Below are positions 34,436 to 42,711 of a DNA stretch of 56,842 bases, in pieces. The translations under genes and the position numbers were made by a program. The DNA is from JAWWPY01 sp964412845 (GTDB lineage Bacteria > Actinomycetota > Actinomycetes > Streptosporangiales > Streptosporangiaceae): NCBI GenBank assembly GCA_964412845.1, contig CAYPQM010000016.1, positions 1 through 56,842 on the forward strand. The letters are read 5' to 3'. The first letter of the stretch is position 1; the number at the start of each line of letters is the position of its first letter. The notes beneath the pieces are model-generated. The model was given only the letters and a program-made list of their open reading frames with translations, did no database searches and was not told the origin of the DNA.

Positions 34436-35323
34436 TCACGAGTCGTCGGCTGCGGGTTCCCGCCGGGGGTGCCGGCGCGGCGGCCGGAACTGCTGCCGCA
34501 GCCGGTCGATGACCTCGTCGTTCCACTCGTGCGTGCGCATGAGGCGGTACCGCTCCCGGGCGACACCCATGTACGCCTCGGCGTCGGTGGCGGTTCCGAC
34601 CAGGTCCGCGGCGTGCAGCATGCGGACGACCGGGATGAACTCGTCGCTGAACCAGCGGCGGGCGACTTCGGCGCGGTCGAGGAACGTGCGCTCGTGCTGC
34701 ATCAGCCGGAATCCCCAGGCTTCCACGGCTTCGCCGAGTTCCGCGAACGACCACATGTCAGTGAACGTGATCTTCGCGAGCGCCTGCGGGGGCAGCGGCA
34801 CCCGGGAGGTGAACATCAGCTCGTAGCTTTTCAGCAGCAGGTCGCCGCGATGGTGGATGCCCCGCGCGGGCACCGCGGTCAGGATTTCGGTCACGTAGGC
34901 GTCGATCGTGGTCTGGCCGGTGGCCAAGGCGATCGACACGCGGTGATGGCCATCCTGGACGAAATGCAGGTCGCCGATGCGGTACACGTCGATGGGCGGG
35001 ATCGACTCGCCGCGCCGTTGCGCCAGCGCCAGCCGCTCCCACCGTTCCCGCACCCGACCTGACATGGGCCGGAAACGCCGGTCGAAGTCGCGGGTGGAGT
35101 CCACGGTGCCGACCACGGTGTCCAGCCGGATGGACTGCAAGCCGAGTGACCGCTCGCCCTTGCGTCCGAGCGCGGCGACCACCTCGTCGAGCGGCAGGAT
35201 GAGGTTGACATCGTCGGGCTCGCGGCGCAGCCGCTGGGCGAGCCGGGCCAGTACCTGGCGGCGGCGGGCCCGCTGGAAGTCGTTTTCGACGTCCGCGCGG
35301 GGGAACCCGGTTTCAGCTGGCAT
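34436..35323 (-). CDS. ParB/Srx-fold domain protein
   Basis: 295 residues from ATG at 35323. The core IDVYRIGDLHFVQDGHHRVS (DGHHR at 124-128) is the ParB/sulfiredoxin-like phosphate-binding motif, often annotated as a chromosome-partitioning protein, although no helix-turn-helix DNA-binding part is evident. It begins with a basic helix-rich region and ends with a basic tail. The ATG lies inside the end of the metallophosphoesterase gene (11-nt overlap), so the two are coupled and probably act together. Real ParB of the oriC region is unlikely; nucleotide hydrolysis or kinase activity is known in distant relatives. Confidence 0.7.
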   Translation of the reverse strand: MPAETGFPRADVENDFQRARRRQVLARLAQRLRREPDDVNLILPLDEVVAALGRKGERSLGLQSIRLDTVVGTVDSTRDFDRRFRPMSGRVRERWERLALAQRRGESIPPIDVYRIGDLHFVQDGHHRVSIALATGQTTIDAYVTEILTAVPARGIHHRGDLLLKSYELMFTSRVPLPPQALAKITFTDMWSFAELGEAVEAWGFRLMQHERTFLDRAEVARRWFSDEFIPVVRMLHAADLVGTATDAEAYMGVARERYRLMRTHEWNDEVIDRLRQQFRPPRRHPRREPAADDS

Positions 35324-36014
35324 GGCGGTGTCCCGTGGGGAAATGCCGGACGGGTCCGCCCGGCTCGATATCCAGGACATGCCGGCCGGTCACGTTGCGC
35401 ACGACCGTCCGGCCGAGTTGCTGGTCCGGGTTGTTCGCCTCGGCTGGGCGCACATGTCCGTGCAGCAGCAACGCGGGCTGCAGCCGGGCGACCAGCCGGT
35501 TGAGGGCGGTGAATCCCTGATGCGGCGGGTCGTCACCGTCGCCGACGCCGCGCGGCGGAGCGTGGGTGAGCAGCACGTCGACGCGGCGGCCGTCCCGGAG
35601 CTTGCTCAGGCCGGCCCGCCGGACCAGCGACCGGGCCCGCCGCGCCTGCTGCCGGTCGGTGTACTGGTTGGGCCCGTCGCGGTAACGGAGGCAGCCGCCG
35701 AGGCCGGCCACCCGCAGCCCAGCCACGTCCACGATCTGGATTTCCGCGTTGTGCGCGCCGTCCGGCCAGGGGAGCCGTGCCGGCAACCCGGCCCGCACGG
35801 TCAGGCCGGCCCGTGAGATCCGGTAGCCGGACAGGTCAGGGTCATGATTGCCGACCACGAAGGCCAGGGGCACGTCGAGCGCGTTCATCAGGTACCTGAG
35901 GTAGTCGAACGGCAGGTCGCCGCAGGCCAGGATCAGCTGGGCCGCGCGCACCGGGCGCAGATCCGCGTACAGCGCGTCATCCACCTCGTCGGAGACAGCG
36001 AGCACGCGCACCAC
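35313..36014 (-). CDS. Calcineurin-like metallophosphoesterase with altered metal motifs
   Basis: 233 residues from GTG at 36014, which lies 6 nt after TACCAT (36026-36021). The fold shows CGDLPFDYL, GNHDPDLSGY, LLTHAPPRG and LLHGHV in order. Two usual ligands look changed: the first motif is SDEV instead of SDxH, and the last is GHVR instead of GHxH. The order of motifs and length place it in a family of actinobacterial phosphoesterases whose substrate is unknown. It overlaps the ParB-like gene and is its operon partner. Confidence 0.8.
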   Translation of the reverse strand: MVRVLAVSDEVDDALYADLRPVRAAQLILACGDLPFDYLRYLMNALDVPLAFVVGNHDPDLSGYRISRAGLTVRAGLPARLPWPDGAHNAEIQIVDVAGLRVAGLGGCLRYRDGPNQYTDRQQARRARSLVRRAGLSKLRDGRRVDVLLTHAPPRGVGDGDDPPHQGFTALNRLVARLQPALLLHGHVRPAEANNPDQQLGRTVVRNVTGRHVLDIEPGGPVRHFPTGHRHAS

Positions 36015-36090
36015 ACGTCGATGGTACGCCGCAGCGATCAATCAGCGGCGCCGCGATGCGGCCGGCCGGGTGCGGGCAGTGACCCGGGGA

Positions 36091-36504
36091 TCAGTGCGAA
36101 GCGGGCTCCCGCACGTCCAGCCCCCGCTGGCGCAACGCCGCTTCCACCCGGTAGATCTCGGCCAGCGGAACCCGGGCACCCGGGCTGTGTGGTGGTGTCA
36201 CCAAGGCTGCGTCGGCCGGGCCGACGCCCAGCCGCTCGCAGGCCGTGGCCAGGGTGTCGAGGTAGGCGGCCCGGAGTGCGCGCAACCGCAGGCCCTTGTG
36301 CGGCACATCTGACCGCGTCTCCAGGTCCTCAAGCTCGGCACGGAGCCGGCGCAGCCGGGCGCCAAGCCGCTCGATAGGCTCCAGGACAGGTGGACGTGAC
36401 CGGCGCCGCGCTGCCCAGCGCAGCGCGCGGATGCCGCCAAGTGTCCCGAATCCCAGCGCGGTGGGAAGCAGGATCACCGCGACAAGCTCAGCCGCCGTAC
36501 CCAC
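36091..36504 (-). CDS. Small membrane-anchored protein, unknown function
   Basis: 137 residues from GTG at 36504. One N-terminal hydrophobic segment (LVAVILLPTALGFGTLGGI) is followed by a basic, helical cytoplasmic part (ERLGARLRRLRAELEDLETR) likely to form a coiled coil. Codon use is like its neighbours. It reads in the same direction as the metallophosphoesterase, 76 nt before it. No known domain is recognised. Confidence 0.6.
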   Translation of the reverse strand: MGTAAELVAVILLPTALGFGTLGGIRALRWAARRRSRPPVLEPIERLGARLRRLRAELEDLETRSDVPHKGLRLRALRAAYLDTLATACERLGVGPADAALVTPPHSPGARVPLAEIYRVEAALRQRGLDVREPASH

Positions 36505-36671
36505 AGTCCTAGTTTCCGCCTGCTCACGCCGGACATCAAGGCGGTGAGGGGGCCAGGTCCGGGGAATTCGGGCTGTCCGCCGGAGGCGTTGAGGACGTGG
36601 CTGGCTGGCATCCCGCGCCCGGATAGGTTTCGATGATCATTCCACCCCCGACGACCGGCCTCTGGAGAGCG

Positions 36672-38267
36672 ATGGACGTAGACCGCACCGGTTCCCGCTG
36701 GTGGCACGGAGCCACCCTGTACCAGGTCTACGTCCGGTCCTGGATGGACACGAACGGGGACGGCTATGGTGACCTCGCCGGTGTCACAGCGAAGCTCGAC
36801 CACCTCTCGTGGCTGGGCGTCGACGGCATCTGGTTGTCGCCGACGATGCCGTCCCCGGACGACGACTGGGGCTACGACGTCTCGGACTACCACGGTGTCC
36901 ATCCCGAACTGGGCACGCTGCAGGATCTCGACCGGCTCATCGCCGAGGCGGCCAAGCGGAACATGAAGGTGCTGCTTGACCTGGTGCCCAACCACACGAG
37001 TACCGCTCACCCATGGTTCGTCGACGCGATCAGCGGCCGGGACGCCGCGCACCGGGGCTTTTACGTCTGGGCCGACCCGGATCCGGCCGGCGGGCCGCCG
37101 AACAACTGGCTGGCCGCCACCGGCCATTCGGCCTGGGCGTTCGATGAGCGAACCGGGCAGTATTACCTGCACAATTTCCTGGCCAGCCAGGCCGACCTGA
37201 ACTGGTGGAACCCCGCTGTGCACGAATCGTTCCGCGAGATCCTGCGGTTCTGGTCCGACCGGGGGGTCGCTGGCTTCCGCATTGACGTGGCCCACGGCCT
37301 GTACAAGGACGCCCAGTTGCGCGACGACCCGCCGTCCGCCATCGCGGACCGGCTGCACAGCCGGTTCGGGCTGGAGCCGGTGTACAGCGCCAACCGGCCC
37401 GAGTCGCACGGCGTGCTGCGGGACTGGCGCAAGATCGCCGAGAGCTATACCCCGCCGCGGCTGCTGCTGGGCGAGACCTGGGTGGCCGACCTGGGCCGGA
37501 TGGCCGCGTTCCACGGGCAGAGCGACGAGCTCCAGCTCACGTTCAACTTCCCGTTCATTTTCGCCGAATTCACGGCGGCCGCGCTGAGCCGGATCGTCGC
37601 CGAGACCCTCGCGGCGCTGCCCGCGGGGGAGTCCGCCGTATGGACCGCGTCGAACCACGACATCAGCCGTTTCCCGTCCCGCTGGGCGGGCGGCGACGAG
37701 CGCAAGGCACGGCTCGCCTTGCTGGTGCTCGCCCTGCTGCCGGGGACCTTCGTCCTGTATTACGGCGATGAGATCGCGATGACCGATGTCGATGTGCCGC
37801 CGGCCCTGCGGCGGGACCGGATGACCTCCACCGGGCTCGGCGGCGACGGCCGGGACCGCGCCCGGACCCCGATGCAGTGGGACGCCTCCCCGTCGGCCGG
37901 CTTCACCGCCGAAGGCACGGCGCCCTGGCTGCCCTACGGGGACACCGCTTCCCGCAATGTCGCCGCCCAGCGCGCCGACCCGGCGTCGGTGCTTCATCTC
38001 TGCCGCGACCTGATCGCGCTGCGCTCATCGGTGTCGGGCGGCCGGATCACCAGCTACCGTGAGCTGCCCGGGCCGCCCGGCGTGTGGACCTACCAGGTGG
38101 ATGGCCTGCAGGTCGCGGCTAACTTCACCGGCGAGCCGGCCAGGCTGCACGAGCCGCTCGATCAGGTCGTGCAGCAATCCATCCGCGGCGGTGTCATCGA
38201 CCGCGGCACCCTGGCCCCGTGGGCGGCCGTCATAACCCGCCGCCCGCCGCCGGGCGGCAGCGGCTGA
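36672..38267 (+). CDS. GH13 alpha-glucosidase
   Basis: 531 residues from ATG at 36672, chosen for GGAG 6 nt upstream; an in-frame ATG at 36633 has TAGGTT close by but no ribosome site. Catalytic nucleophile Asp in GFRIDVAHGL, acid/base Glu in LLLGETW and third Asp in SNHDISRFPS are present, as are LVPNHTS and DGIWLSPTMPSP. The pattern matches exo-acting alpha-glucosidases that release glucose from maltose, isomaltose or trehalose-type sugars. No signal peptide, so it acts inside the cell, probably on sugars brought in by the nearby transporter. Confidence 0.88.
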   Translation: MDVDRTGSRWWHGATLYQVYVRSWMDTNGDGYGDLAGVTAKLDHLSWLGVDGIWLSPTMPSPDDDWGYDVSDYHGVHPELGTLQDLDRLIAEAAKRNMKVLLDLVPNHTSTAHPWFVDAISGRDAAHRGFYVWADPDPAGGPPNNWLAATGHSAWAFDERTGQYYLHNFLASQADLNWWNPAVHESFREILRFWSDRGVAGFRIDVAHGLYKDAQLRDDPPSAIADRLHSRFGLEPVYSANRPESHGVLRDWRKIAESYTPPRLLLGETWVADLGRMAAFHGQSDELQLTFNFPFIFAEFTAAALSRIVAETLAALPAGESAVWTASNHDISRFPSRWAGGDERKARLALLVLALLPGTFVLYYGDEIAMTDVDVPPALRRDRMTSTGLGGDGRDRARTPMQWDASPSAGFTAEGTAPWLPYGDTASRNVAAQRADPASVLHLCRDLIALRSSVSGGRITSYRELPGPPGVWTYQVDGLQVAANFTGEPARLHEPLDQVVQQSIRGGVIDRGTLAPWAAVITRRPPPGGSG

Positions 38268-38279
38268 CCCGGCGGCCCG

Positions 38280-39707
38280 TCAGGCCCGTCCCTGCTGCGG
38301 TGCCTGATCGGCCAGCGCCGCCTGATCGGTCAGCGCGGCCTGATCCGCCAGCGCGATGGCGAACTGCCCCAGGGTGGTGGGATGGAACGGGGCTGATCCT
38401 TGCAGTCCCTGCACGTACGGCTGCTGCGCGCACATCTGGTGCCCGGCGAAGTCCGGCTGGATGGAGGCGAACCCGAAGTCGGCGGCTCCCTTGGCCAGGA
38501 CGGTGTTGAGCGTGTTCAGCCGCGAGGTCAGGGTGCGGAGCTTCGCCGCGGTGAGCCCGGACCGGCTCAGGCAGCTCAGATCGGCGCCGAAGGGATTGTA
38601 GTAGCGGTTGATGAGCACCTGCGGATGGCCGGGGATCGTCGCGAGCTGGCTGAGCAGCTGAAGGTAATTCTTGCTGAACGAGGCGAGCTGCTGCTGGAAG
38701 TAGGCGGCCGACGCGCGGTCATCGCAGCGCGGCGCGGCCGCGCAGTACCGGAGCATCGCTGACCAGCCCAGATCGTCGGCGCCGACGCTCACGATGACGA
38801 CCGCCGCGCCGCGTGCGCTCACCGCCGCGTCGATCTGCGCCGGCACTGTCTCGCCGCCACGGCCCTGCGGCCCCAGCAGGCCCTTGCCGATGGTCGCGCT
38901 GTTGCAGGCCAGGTTCAGCACCTTCCAGGCATTGGCTCTGGCCAGGTCCTCCGCGTACGCGTCCGTGCTGCGCCCGCAGGCGCGGTCGAACCGGGAGGCG
39001 CCCCGGACCAGCGGGAGCCCGGCCCCCGCGGCTGTGGAGTCGCCCATCACCACCACCTGAACCCCGTGCCGCACCGGTGTGGCCTTGAGGGCGTCCTGGA
39101 CTGGTGGTTCATTGCCCACGAGCTGGTTGAGGGAGTCCACCTGGCGCAGCGAGCCAGGAGCCTTATAGGCGGTGACCATGATGGCGCCCAGGTTGATGGC
39201 CTCGGTCACGATCAGGCCGGCCACCAGCAGCTTGATAGTGGTCCGGTGCGGAAGCCGGCGCCAGCCCGCCACGGCGCCGATCAGGAGCAGGGCACCCAGG
39301 CCGGCGATCGCGATCTCCCAGGCGAAGTACTGGATCCAGCCGTCCGCGAGACGGTTGCCCAGGACCTGCGCCGCGCCTGACGGGTGGGCGCCCCGGACGA
39401 AGTTCGTCAGCTCGCTGTTGATCGAGATCTGCGCTAGCTGCAGCCTGGGCCGGACGGGACCGACGAAGGTCAGGTTGGTGGGCAGGCTCTGCCCGAAAAG
39501 GTCGATCTCGCCGGGGCCAGAGACACTTAACGTTGGTGCTGTCGCACCCACCTTAATAACCTGGCCAGCGACAGTGACGGTCTGCAGCGGGGTCACCCGC
39601 AGCGCGACCGCGATCGCGGCCAGCGCCGCCACGAACAGCACGGTCAGCCAGGCGAGCCACCGTGGCATCCGCCGTGACCTGCCCACCTTCGCCGTGGATG
39701 CTGTCAT
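38280..39707 (-). CDS. Membrane-anchored SGNH/GDSL hydrolase
   Basis: 475 residues from ATG at 39707; longer starts run through proline-rich, unlikely sequence. Helices at about 17-38 (WLAWLTVLFVAALAAIAVAL), then AWEIAIAGLGALLLIGAVAG and TIKLLVAGLIVTEAINLGAI, precede the hydrolase. Block I is VVVMGDSTAAGAG, then NSATIGKG and SVGADDLGW, and block V is FHPTTLGQFA, giving the Ser and Asp/His. The catalytic domain probably faces outside. A repeat of ADQAALTDQAALADQA forms the tail. Likely an esterase or lipase on the cell surface; substrate unknown. Confidence 0.85.
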   Translation of the reverse strand: MTASTAKVGRSRRMPRWLAWLTVLFVAALAAIAVALRVTPLQTVTVAGQVIKVGATAPTLSVSGPGEIDLFGQSLPTNLTFVGPVRPRLQLAQISINSELTNFVRGAHPSGAAQVLGNRLADGWIQYFAWEIAIAGLGALLLIGAVAGWRRLPHRTTIKLLVAGLIVTEAINLGAIMVTAYKAPGSLRQVDSLNQLVGNEPPVQDALKATPVRHGVQVVVMGDSTAAGAGLPLVRGASRFDRACGRSTDAYAEDLARANAWKVLNLACNSATIGKGLLGPQGRGGETVPAQIDAAVSARGAAVVIVSVGADDLGWSAMLRYCAAAPRCDDRASAAYFQQQLASFSKNYLQLLSQLATIPGHPQVLINRYYNPFGADLSCLSRSGLTAAKLRTLTSRLNTLNTVLAKGAADFGFASIQPDFAGHQMCAQQPYVQGLQGSAPFHPTTLGQFAIALADQAALTDQAALADQAPQQGRA

Positions 39708-39892
39708 GGCGCCATGTGGCGGGGTTGGGTCGGACAACCCCGCCCAGGGCTGACAAGCCAGGTCCTCAGGACACTTCGCGCGCTGCGGTTGATTACCATG
39801 ACTTCCCCCGAAACTACCCGGTTGGAGCCGTGGCAACCCCGGCAGCGAGACCGGTGGCCGAGCCGGTTCTACCAACCGCGCCGACCGCAGTC

Positions 39893-40096
39893 CTAGTCTC
39901 TCAAGGTCGGGACCAACCGGAAGAATGCCTGTCTCAGTGGCTCGATGCGGTCAGTGGGCTTCTGGAACAGGGCTGCTGAGGGGTAGTGATCCGTGTTCTT
40001 GGTCCGGAGCCACTCGGCGGCCACGTCAATCAGGTCGATGATGACGTCGTGGTCACGTTCTGTAGCTCGACGAAGGGTCATGGGTAATTCGGCCAC
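39893..40096 (-). pseudogene. GNAT acetyltransferase remnant with internal in-frame deletion
   Basis: 67 codons from GTG at 40096. Its first half (LRRATERDHDVIIDLIDVAA then EWLRTKNTD) matches the start of the intact GNAT protein at 40756-41400 (DDLDVILGMIDEAAGWLRTK, GTD). Its second half (YPSAALFQKP) matches that protein's residues 164-173. About 127 residues holding the acetyl-CoA-binding core are missing, and both halves remain in one frame. DNA-level likeness between the two loci is clear. It cannot be an active acetyltransferase; a miniature regulatory protein is a remote alternative. Confidence 0.75.
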
Positions 40097-40129
40097 AGAT
40101 CCATATTCGCCGGCGGGTCGGCCAGTCGG

Positions 40130-40168
40130 CTAGCGATCCTTGGGTCGCTAAGGACCAAGGATCGCTAG
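40130..40168. repeat. Perfect 14-bp inverted repeat, 11-nt loop
   Basis: CTAGCGATCCTTGG (40130-40143) pairs with CCAAGGATCGCTAG (40155-40168). The loop and right arm also show a direct repeat of TCGCTA(A/G)GGAC. It lies just upstream of the GNAT remnant and could be a terminator for the minus-strand genes, an operator, or the end of a lost mobile element. Confidence 0.8.
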
Positions 40169-40257
40169 GGACAAGTCAAGCGCGGACGGCAGCATTGACC
40201 TGGACCGCCTGACATCGAATCCCGGTCGGCCCGTGGCCAAGGCCGGGTGGGCGGAGT

Positions 40258-40305
40258 CGCTGCCGACGCTGTAATGCGGCAAAGCTGAGAACAGCGTCGG
40301 CAGCG
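40258..40305. repeat. Perfect 15-bp inverted repeat, 18-nt loop
   Basis: CGCTGCCGACGCTGT (40258-40272) pairs with ACAGCGTCGGCAGCG (40291-40305). On the minus strand it lies 65 nt past the small ORF ending at 40370, so termination is possible, but there is no T-run. Bases 40097-40369 hold this and the previous repeat, and no gene I can support. Confidence 0.85.
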
Positions 40306-40369
40306 CCGCGACGGACTGCGTGTCCGCTCGTACCGGTGAGCGTCCCTCAGTTCGGAAGCGCGTTGCCGA

Positions 40370-40438
40370 TCATGCTGACGCGGGGTCGTAGTGCTCGTAG
40401 CGATACTGCACGGATGGGCGGCCGTGACGCTTTGCCAT
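40370..40438 (-). CDS. Possible 22-residue basic microprotein
   Basis: ATG at 40438 shares its A with the preceding TGA (TGATG) and has GAGGAGGAGGT 5 nt upstream, the strongest ribosome site of the area. The product starts MAKRHGRPSVQYRY and ends in DPASA; it is rich in Arg, His and Tyr. No family is recognised. The strong site and coupling are the only support for a real gene. Confidence 0.4.
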   Translation of the reverse strand: MAKRHGRPSVQYRYEHYDPASA

Positions 40439-40731
40439 CACACCTCCTCCTCATCATCATTGAGCCCGCCGTGGACCAGGAATGCGATCGCTGGGACGCC
40501 CTTGTCCCACTCTGCTACCCCTTGTCCGGTCATCCATGAGTATGGCATGACCCAGCGCTTATCTTCTATTTGATACTTGGTGATCGGCGCTGGGCTATGC
40601 TGCCGGCCGCCGCCGCGGATCGGTTCTACTGGCGTGCCGCTCTGATCAGGATCGATAAGGCCCGAGCCAGGTGTTATACGGGCCAGTCGGTGAGATGGGC
40701 GTAGCCTCTTGGATAGCTGAATGCTCCCCAA
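40438..40731 (-). CDS. Possible small protein, unknown
   Basis: Up to 97 codons on the minus strand. The C-terminal part (KYQIEDKRWVMPYSWMTGQG, ending in NDDEEEV) looks more protein-like than the proline/glycine-rich start, and a start at the internal Met of MPYSW is possible. It ends overlapping the microprotein's ATG. Base composition is lower in GC than nearby genes, which suggests foreign origin. No family is recognised. Confidence 0.3.
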   Translation of the reverse strand: MGSIQLSKRLRPSHRLARITPGSGLIDPDQSGTPVEPIRGGGRQHSPAPITKYQIEDKRWVMPYSWMTGQGVAEWDKGVPAIAFLVHGGLNDDEEEV

Positions 40732-40755
40732 ACGCTCGTGCTGCGCTGGTGCGCG

Positions 40756-41400
40756 CTAGACGCACAGTGCTGGCGTCGCGGTGACTGCTTGAGGAAGGAC
40801 TGGCTGCGGGCCGGTCACGCTCAACGAGTCGCCGGACGGGGCGGTGAATCGTTGGCTAGCAACTTGGTCAACTTTGCTCATGGGTTTCTGGAAGAGCGCT
40901 GCCGAAGGATAATCTTCTTTGTCAAACGGACATATCCGGCAGAATTCGAATCCTCTCTTTGCGTAATAGTTATGTAGCGCCTCATTGGTTGTCCATACAT
41001 CAATCCTGACCCATTGGGCACCCCAGTCCCGGGCAGCTCTCAGTCCCGCCCAGTCAGTCAGCGCACCACCAACATCAAGACCTGAATACTCCCGGCTCAC
41101 GATCAGCCGGGAGACGTACACGGCAGGCTCGCTCTGCTCGGCCTCCGTCCAGAGCTCCTGGTTACCGTGCTGCCGGTAAGTGATCGTGGCCACGGCGGCC
41201 CCGGCGGCCTCCACCAGCCAGGTTCGCCTGGATCGCAGGCCCCTGAGAACGCGGTTATCCCGCGCCTTCCTGTTCGGCCAGGGCTCGCGCCACTGGTCTG
41301 TGCCTTTGGTGCGCAGCCATCCTGCTGCCTCGTCAATCATTCCGAGGATGACGTCTAGGTCGTCCGCCGCAGCTTGGCGGACTTGAAGGATCTCGCTCAT
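40756..41400 (-). CDS. GNAT family N-acetyltransferase
   Basis: 214 residues from ATG at 41400. GNAT pattern: ATITYRQHGNQ strand, YVSRLIVSREYSGLDVGGAL with the acetyl-CoA pyrophosphate loop (a variant of RxxGxG), then WVRIDVWTTNEALHNYYAKR and GFEFCR as the usual C-terminal motif B. Acceptor unknown. Lies downstream of a GntR regulator on the same strand (143 nt). A decayed copy is present at 39893-40096, showing past duplication. Confidence 0.85.
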   Translation of the reverse strand: MSEILQVRQAAADDLDVILGMIDEAAGWLRTKGTDQWREPWPNRKARDNRVLRGLRSRRTWLVEAAGAAVATITYRQHGNQELWTEAEQSEPAVYVSRLIVSREYSGLDVGGALTDWAGLRAARDWGAQWVRIDVWTTNEALHNYYAKRGFEFCRICPFDKEDYPSAALFQKPMSKVDQVASQRFTAPSGDSLSVTGPQPVLPQAVTATPALCV

Positions 41401-41543
41401 GGCTCCGTGGTTGGCAGGCCCCGCCCGATCGGTCAGGTTCGGTGTCAGACCGGGCGGGGAGTTGGTTGGCAACGGCAGCAGGCCTTGACCTTGCGTGTGC
41501 CACCGGCGGGTAAGCGGGAGGCCCAGTTGCTGCCGCCCAGAAA

Positions 41544-42383
41544 CTAGGTGGGCGACGCCTGTGCCGGGATCTCCGGGTGACTCTCGACCGCCGGGACCGG
41601 ATCTGCGATCTCGTCAGGGACACGGCCGACATAGACGGCGAATTGGTTCCGGTCCGCGGGGTAAACGCTGACCGTGAGTCGCACGGGCGCGCCCCGCACG
41701 TCGAAGGCCGTCCGGCGGGTTTCGATCACGGAGACCCGGCCGTCATCGGGGAGCCCGAAGAACGTTGACTCAGTCTGATCCGGGGTCCGCACCGTGATCA
41801 TGTCGCGCCAGCCAGCCTGCTCGATCTGCAGGGTCTCCGCGAGGTACGCGACCGTGCCCTGCTCGATGTCAGTGGCCTGGATGAGCCGGAGCGCCCCCCG
41901 CTCGACCAGGCTCATCGGATAGAAGGAGGTCTGCAGCGACCACGGCGTGCCGTCGATGAGCCTCTGCTGGTGGCGGCTCACGATCGACGAGCCGTCCTTA
42001 ACATGCAGTTCTGCGGCGAGTGCGCCTGTCGCCTGCTGGATCTCCACCCGGGGATCGCTGGCCGTCGGCTCGCGGGCCGTTGCCTTTACTTCCATGTCAT
42101 AGATGTCGTCTTCACCGCCGCCAAATCCGGTCTGCGGATCGCCGGTCAGGGTGGTGACGAAGGGGTTGATCTTCTTTACGACGAACGTGCCCTGGCCCGG
42201 GCGGGTCTCGACCAGGCCGCGGCTGATCAGCCACTTGACCGCGTCCCGGACCGTGTTGCGCGATGCTTCGTACTTCTCCCTGAGTTCCAGCTCGGTCCGG
42301 AGCTGGTCTCCGGGAGCTAGCTCGCCGGCCTCGATCTGGCGGCGTAGATCCTCGGCGATCTGCCGGTACATGGGGTCAACCAT
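41544..42383 (-). CDS. GntR/HutC-family transcriptional regulator
   Basis: 279 residues from ATG at 42383, with GGGAGGT upstream. N-terminal winged helix: YRQIAEDLRRQIEAGELAPG, then EASRNTVRDAVKWLISRGLV and GQGTFV. C-terminal UTRA ligand domain: SSIVSRHQQRLIDGTPWSLQ, then VIETRRTAFDVRGAPVRLTV. GntR proteins of this type often sit on actinobacterial integrative elements next to small membrane-protein genes. Divergent from the 82-residue gene; probably controls itself and that gene. Effector unknown. Confidence 0.88.
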   Translation of the reverse strand: MVDPMYRQIAEDLRRQIEAGELAPGDQLRTELELREKYEASRNTVRDAVKWLISRGLVETRPGQGTFVVKKINPFVTTLTGDPQTGFGGGEDDIYDMEVKATAREPTASDPRVEIQQATGALAAELHVKDGSSIVSRHQQRLIDGTPWSLQTSFYPMSLVERGALRLIQATDIEQGTVAYLAETLQIEQAGWRDMITVRTPDQTESTFFGLPDDGRVSVIETRRTAFDVRGAPVRLTVSVYPADRNQFAVYVGRVPDEIADPVPAVESHPEIPAQASPT

Positions 42384-42711
42384 GGCACCTCCCAGATATC
42401 CCAACCACCCTAACCATAGGTCTGGCTGGGCCTAAAAGGATCATACCTGCCATCCAAATCATCAGAATCTTTGGGTCCCCCTCTGGTTTGACCGCCGCGG
42501 GAGGGGTATAACGGGGGAAGAGCACTAAAGGTTGGGATGGCTCGGATGGCTGGTTTCATACAGGTGAGTCTAGCAGTCAGACTGCTTGGGCGTACCGGGA
42601 TTAGCCGACTAGTTCCCCACACCCACCTAGCCCGGGCCACCCGTACCGGGTCAGGGATCCTGATCGGAGCCGGCGGAACCACCGCCGCAGGCCATAAGTA
42701 AGGGGACCGCC
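42384..42711. promoter_or_regulatory. 328-nt divergent spacer with a 15-bp palindrome at 42572-42586
   Basis: AGCAGTCAGACTGCT (42572-42586) is a perfect inverted repeat around one A and is a good candidate site for the adjoining GntR regulator. The spacer also repeats GGTTGGGAT-type sequence (near 42407 on the minus strand and 42532 on the plus). AAGGGGACC before 42712 is the ribosome site of the next gene. No gene is seen in it. Confidence 0.5.

Noticed and set aside
34436..35323. Chromosome-partitioning ParB of the oriC region
   Set aside because: No ParA neighbour, no parS site seen, and no helix-turn-helix; only the ParB/Srx-like motif is present.
40130..40305. CRISPR array
   Set aside because: The two inverted repeats differ in sequence and are not regularly spaced direct repeats.
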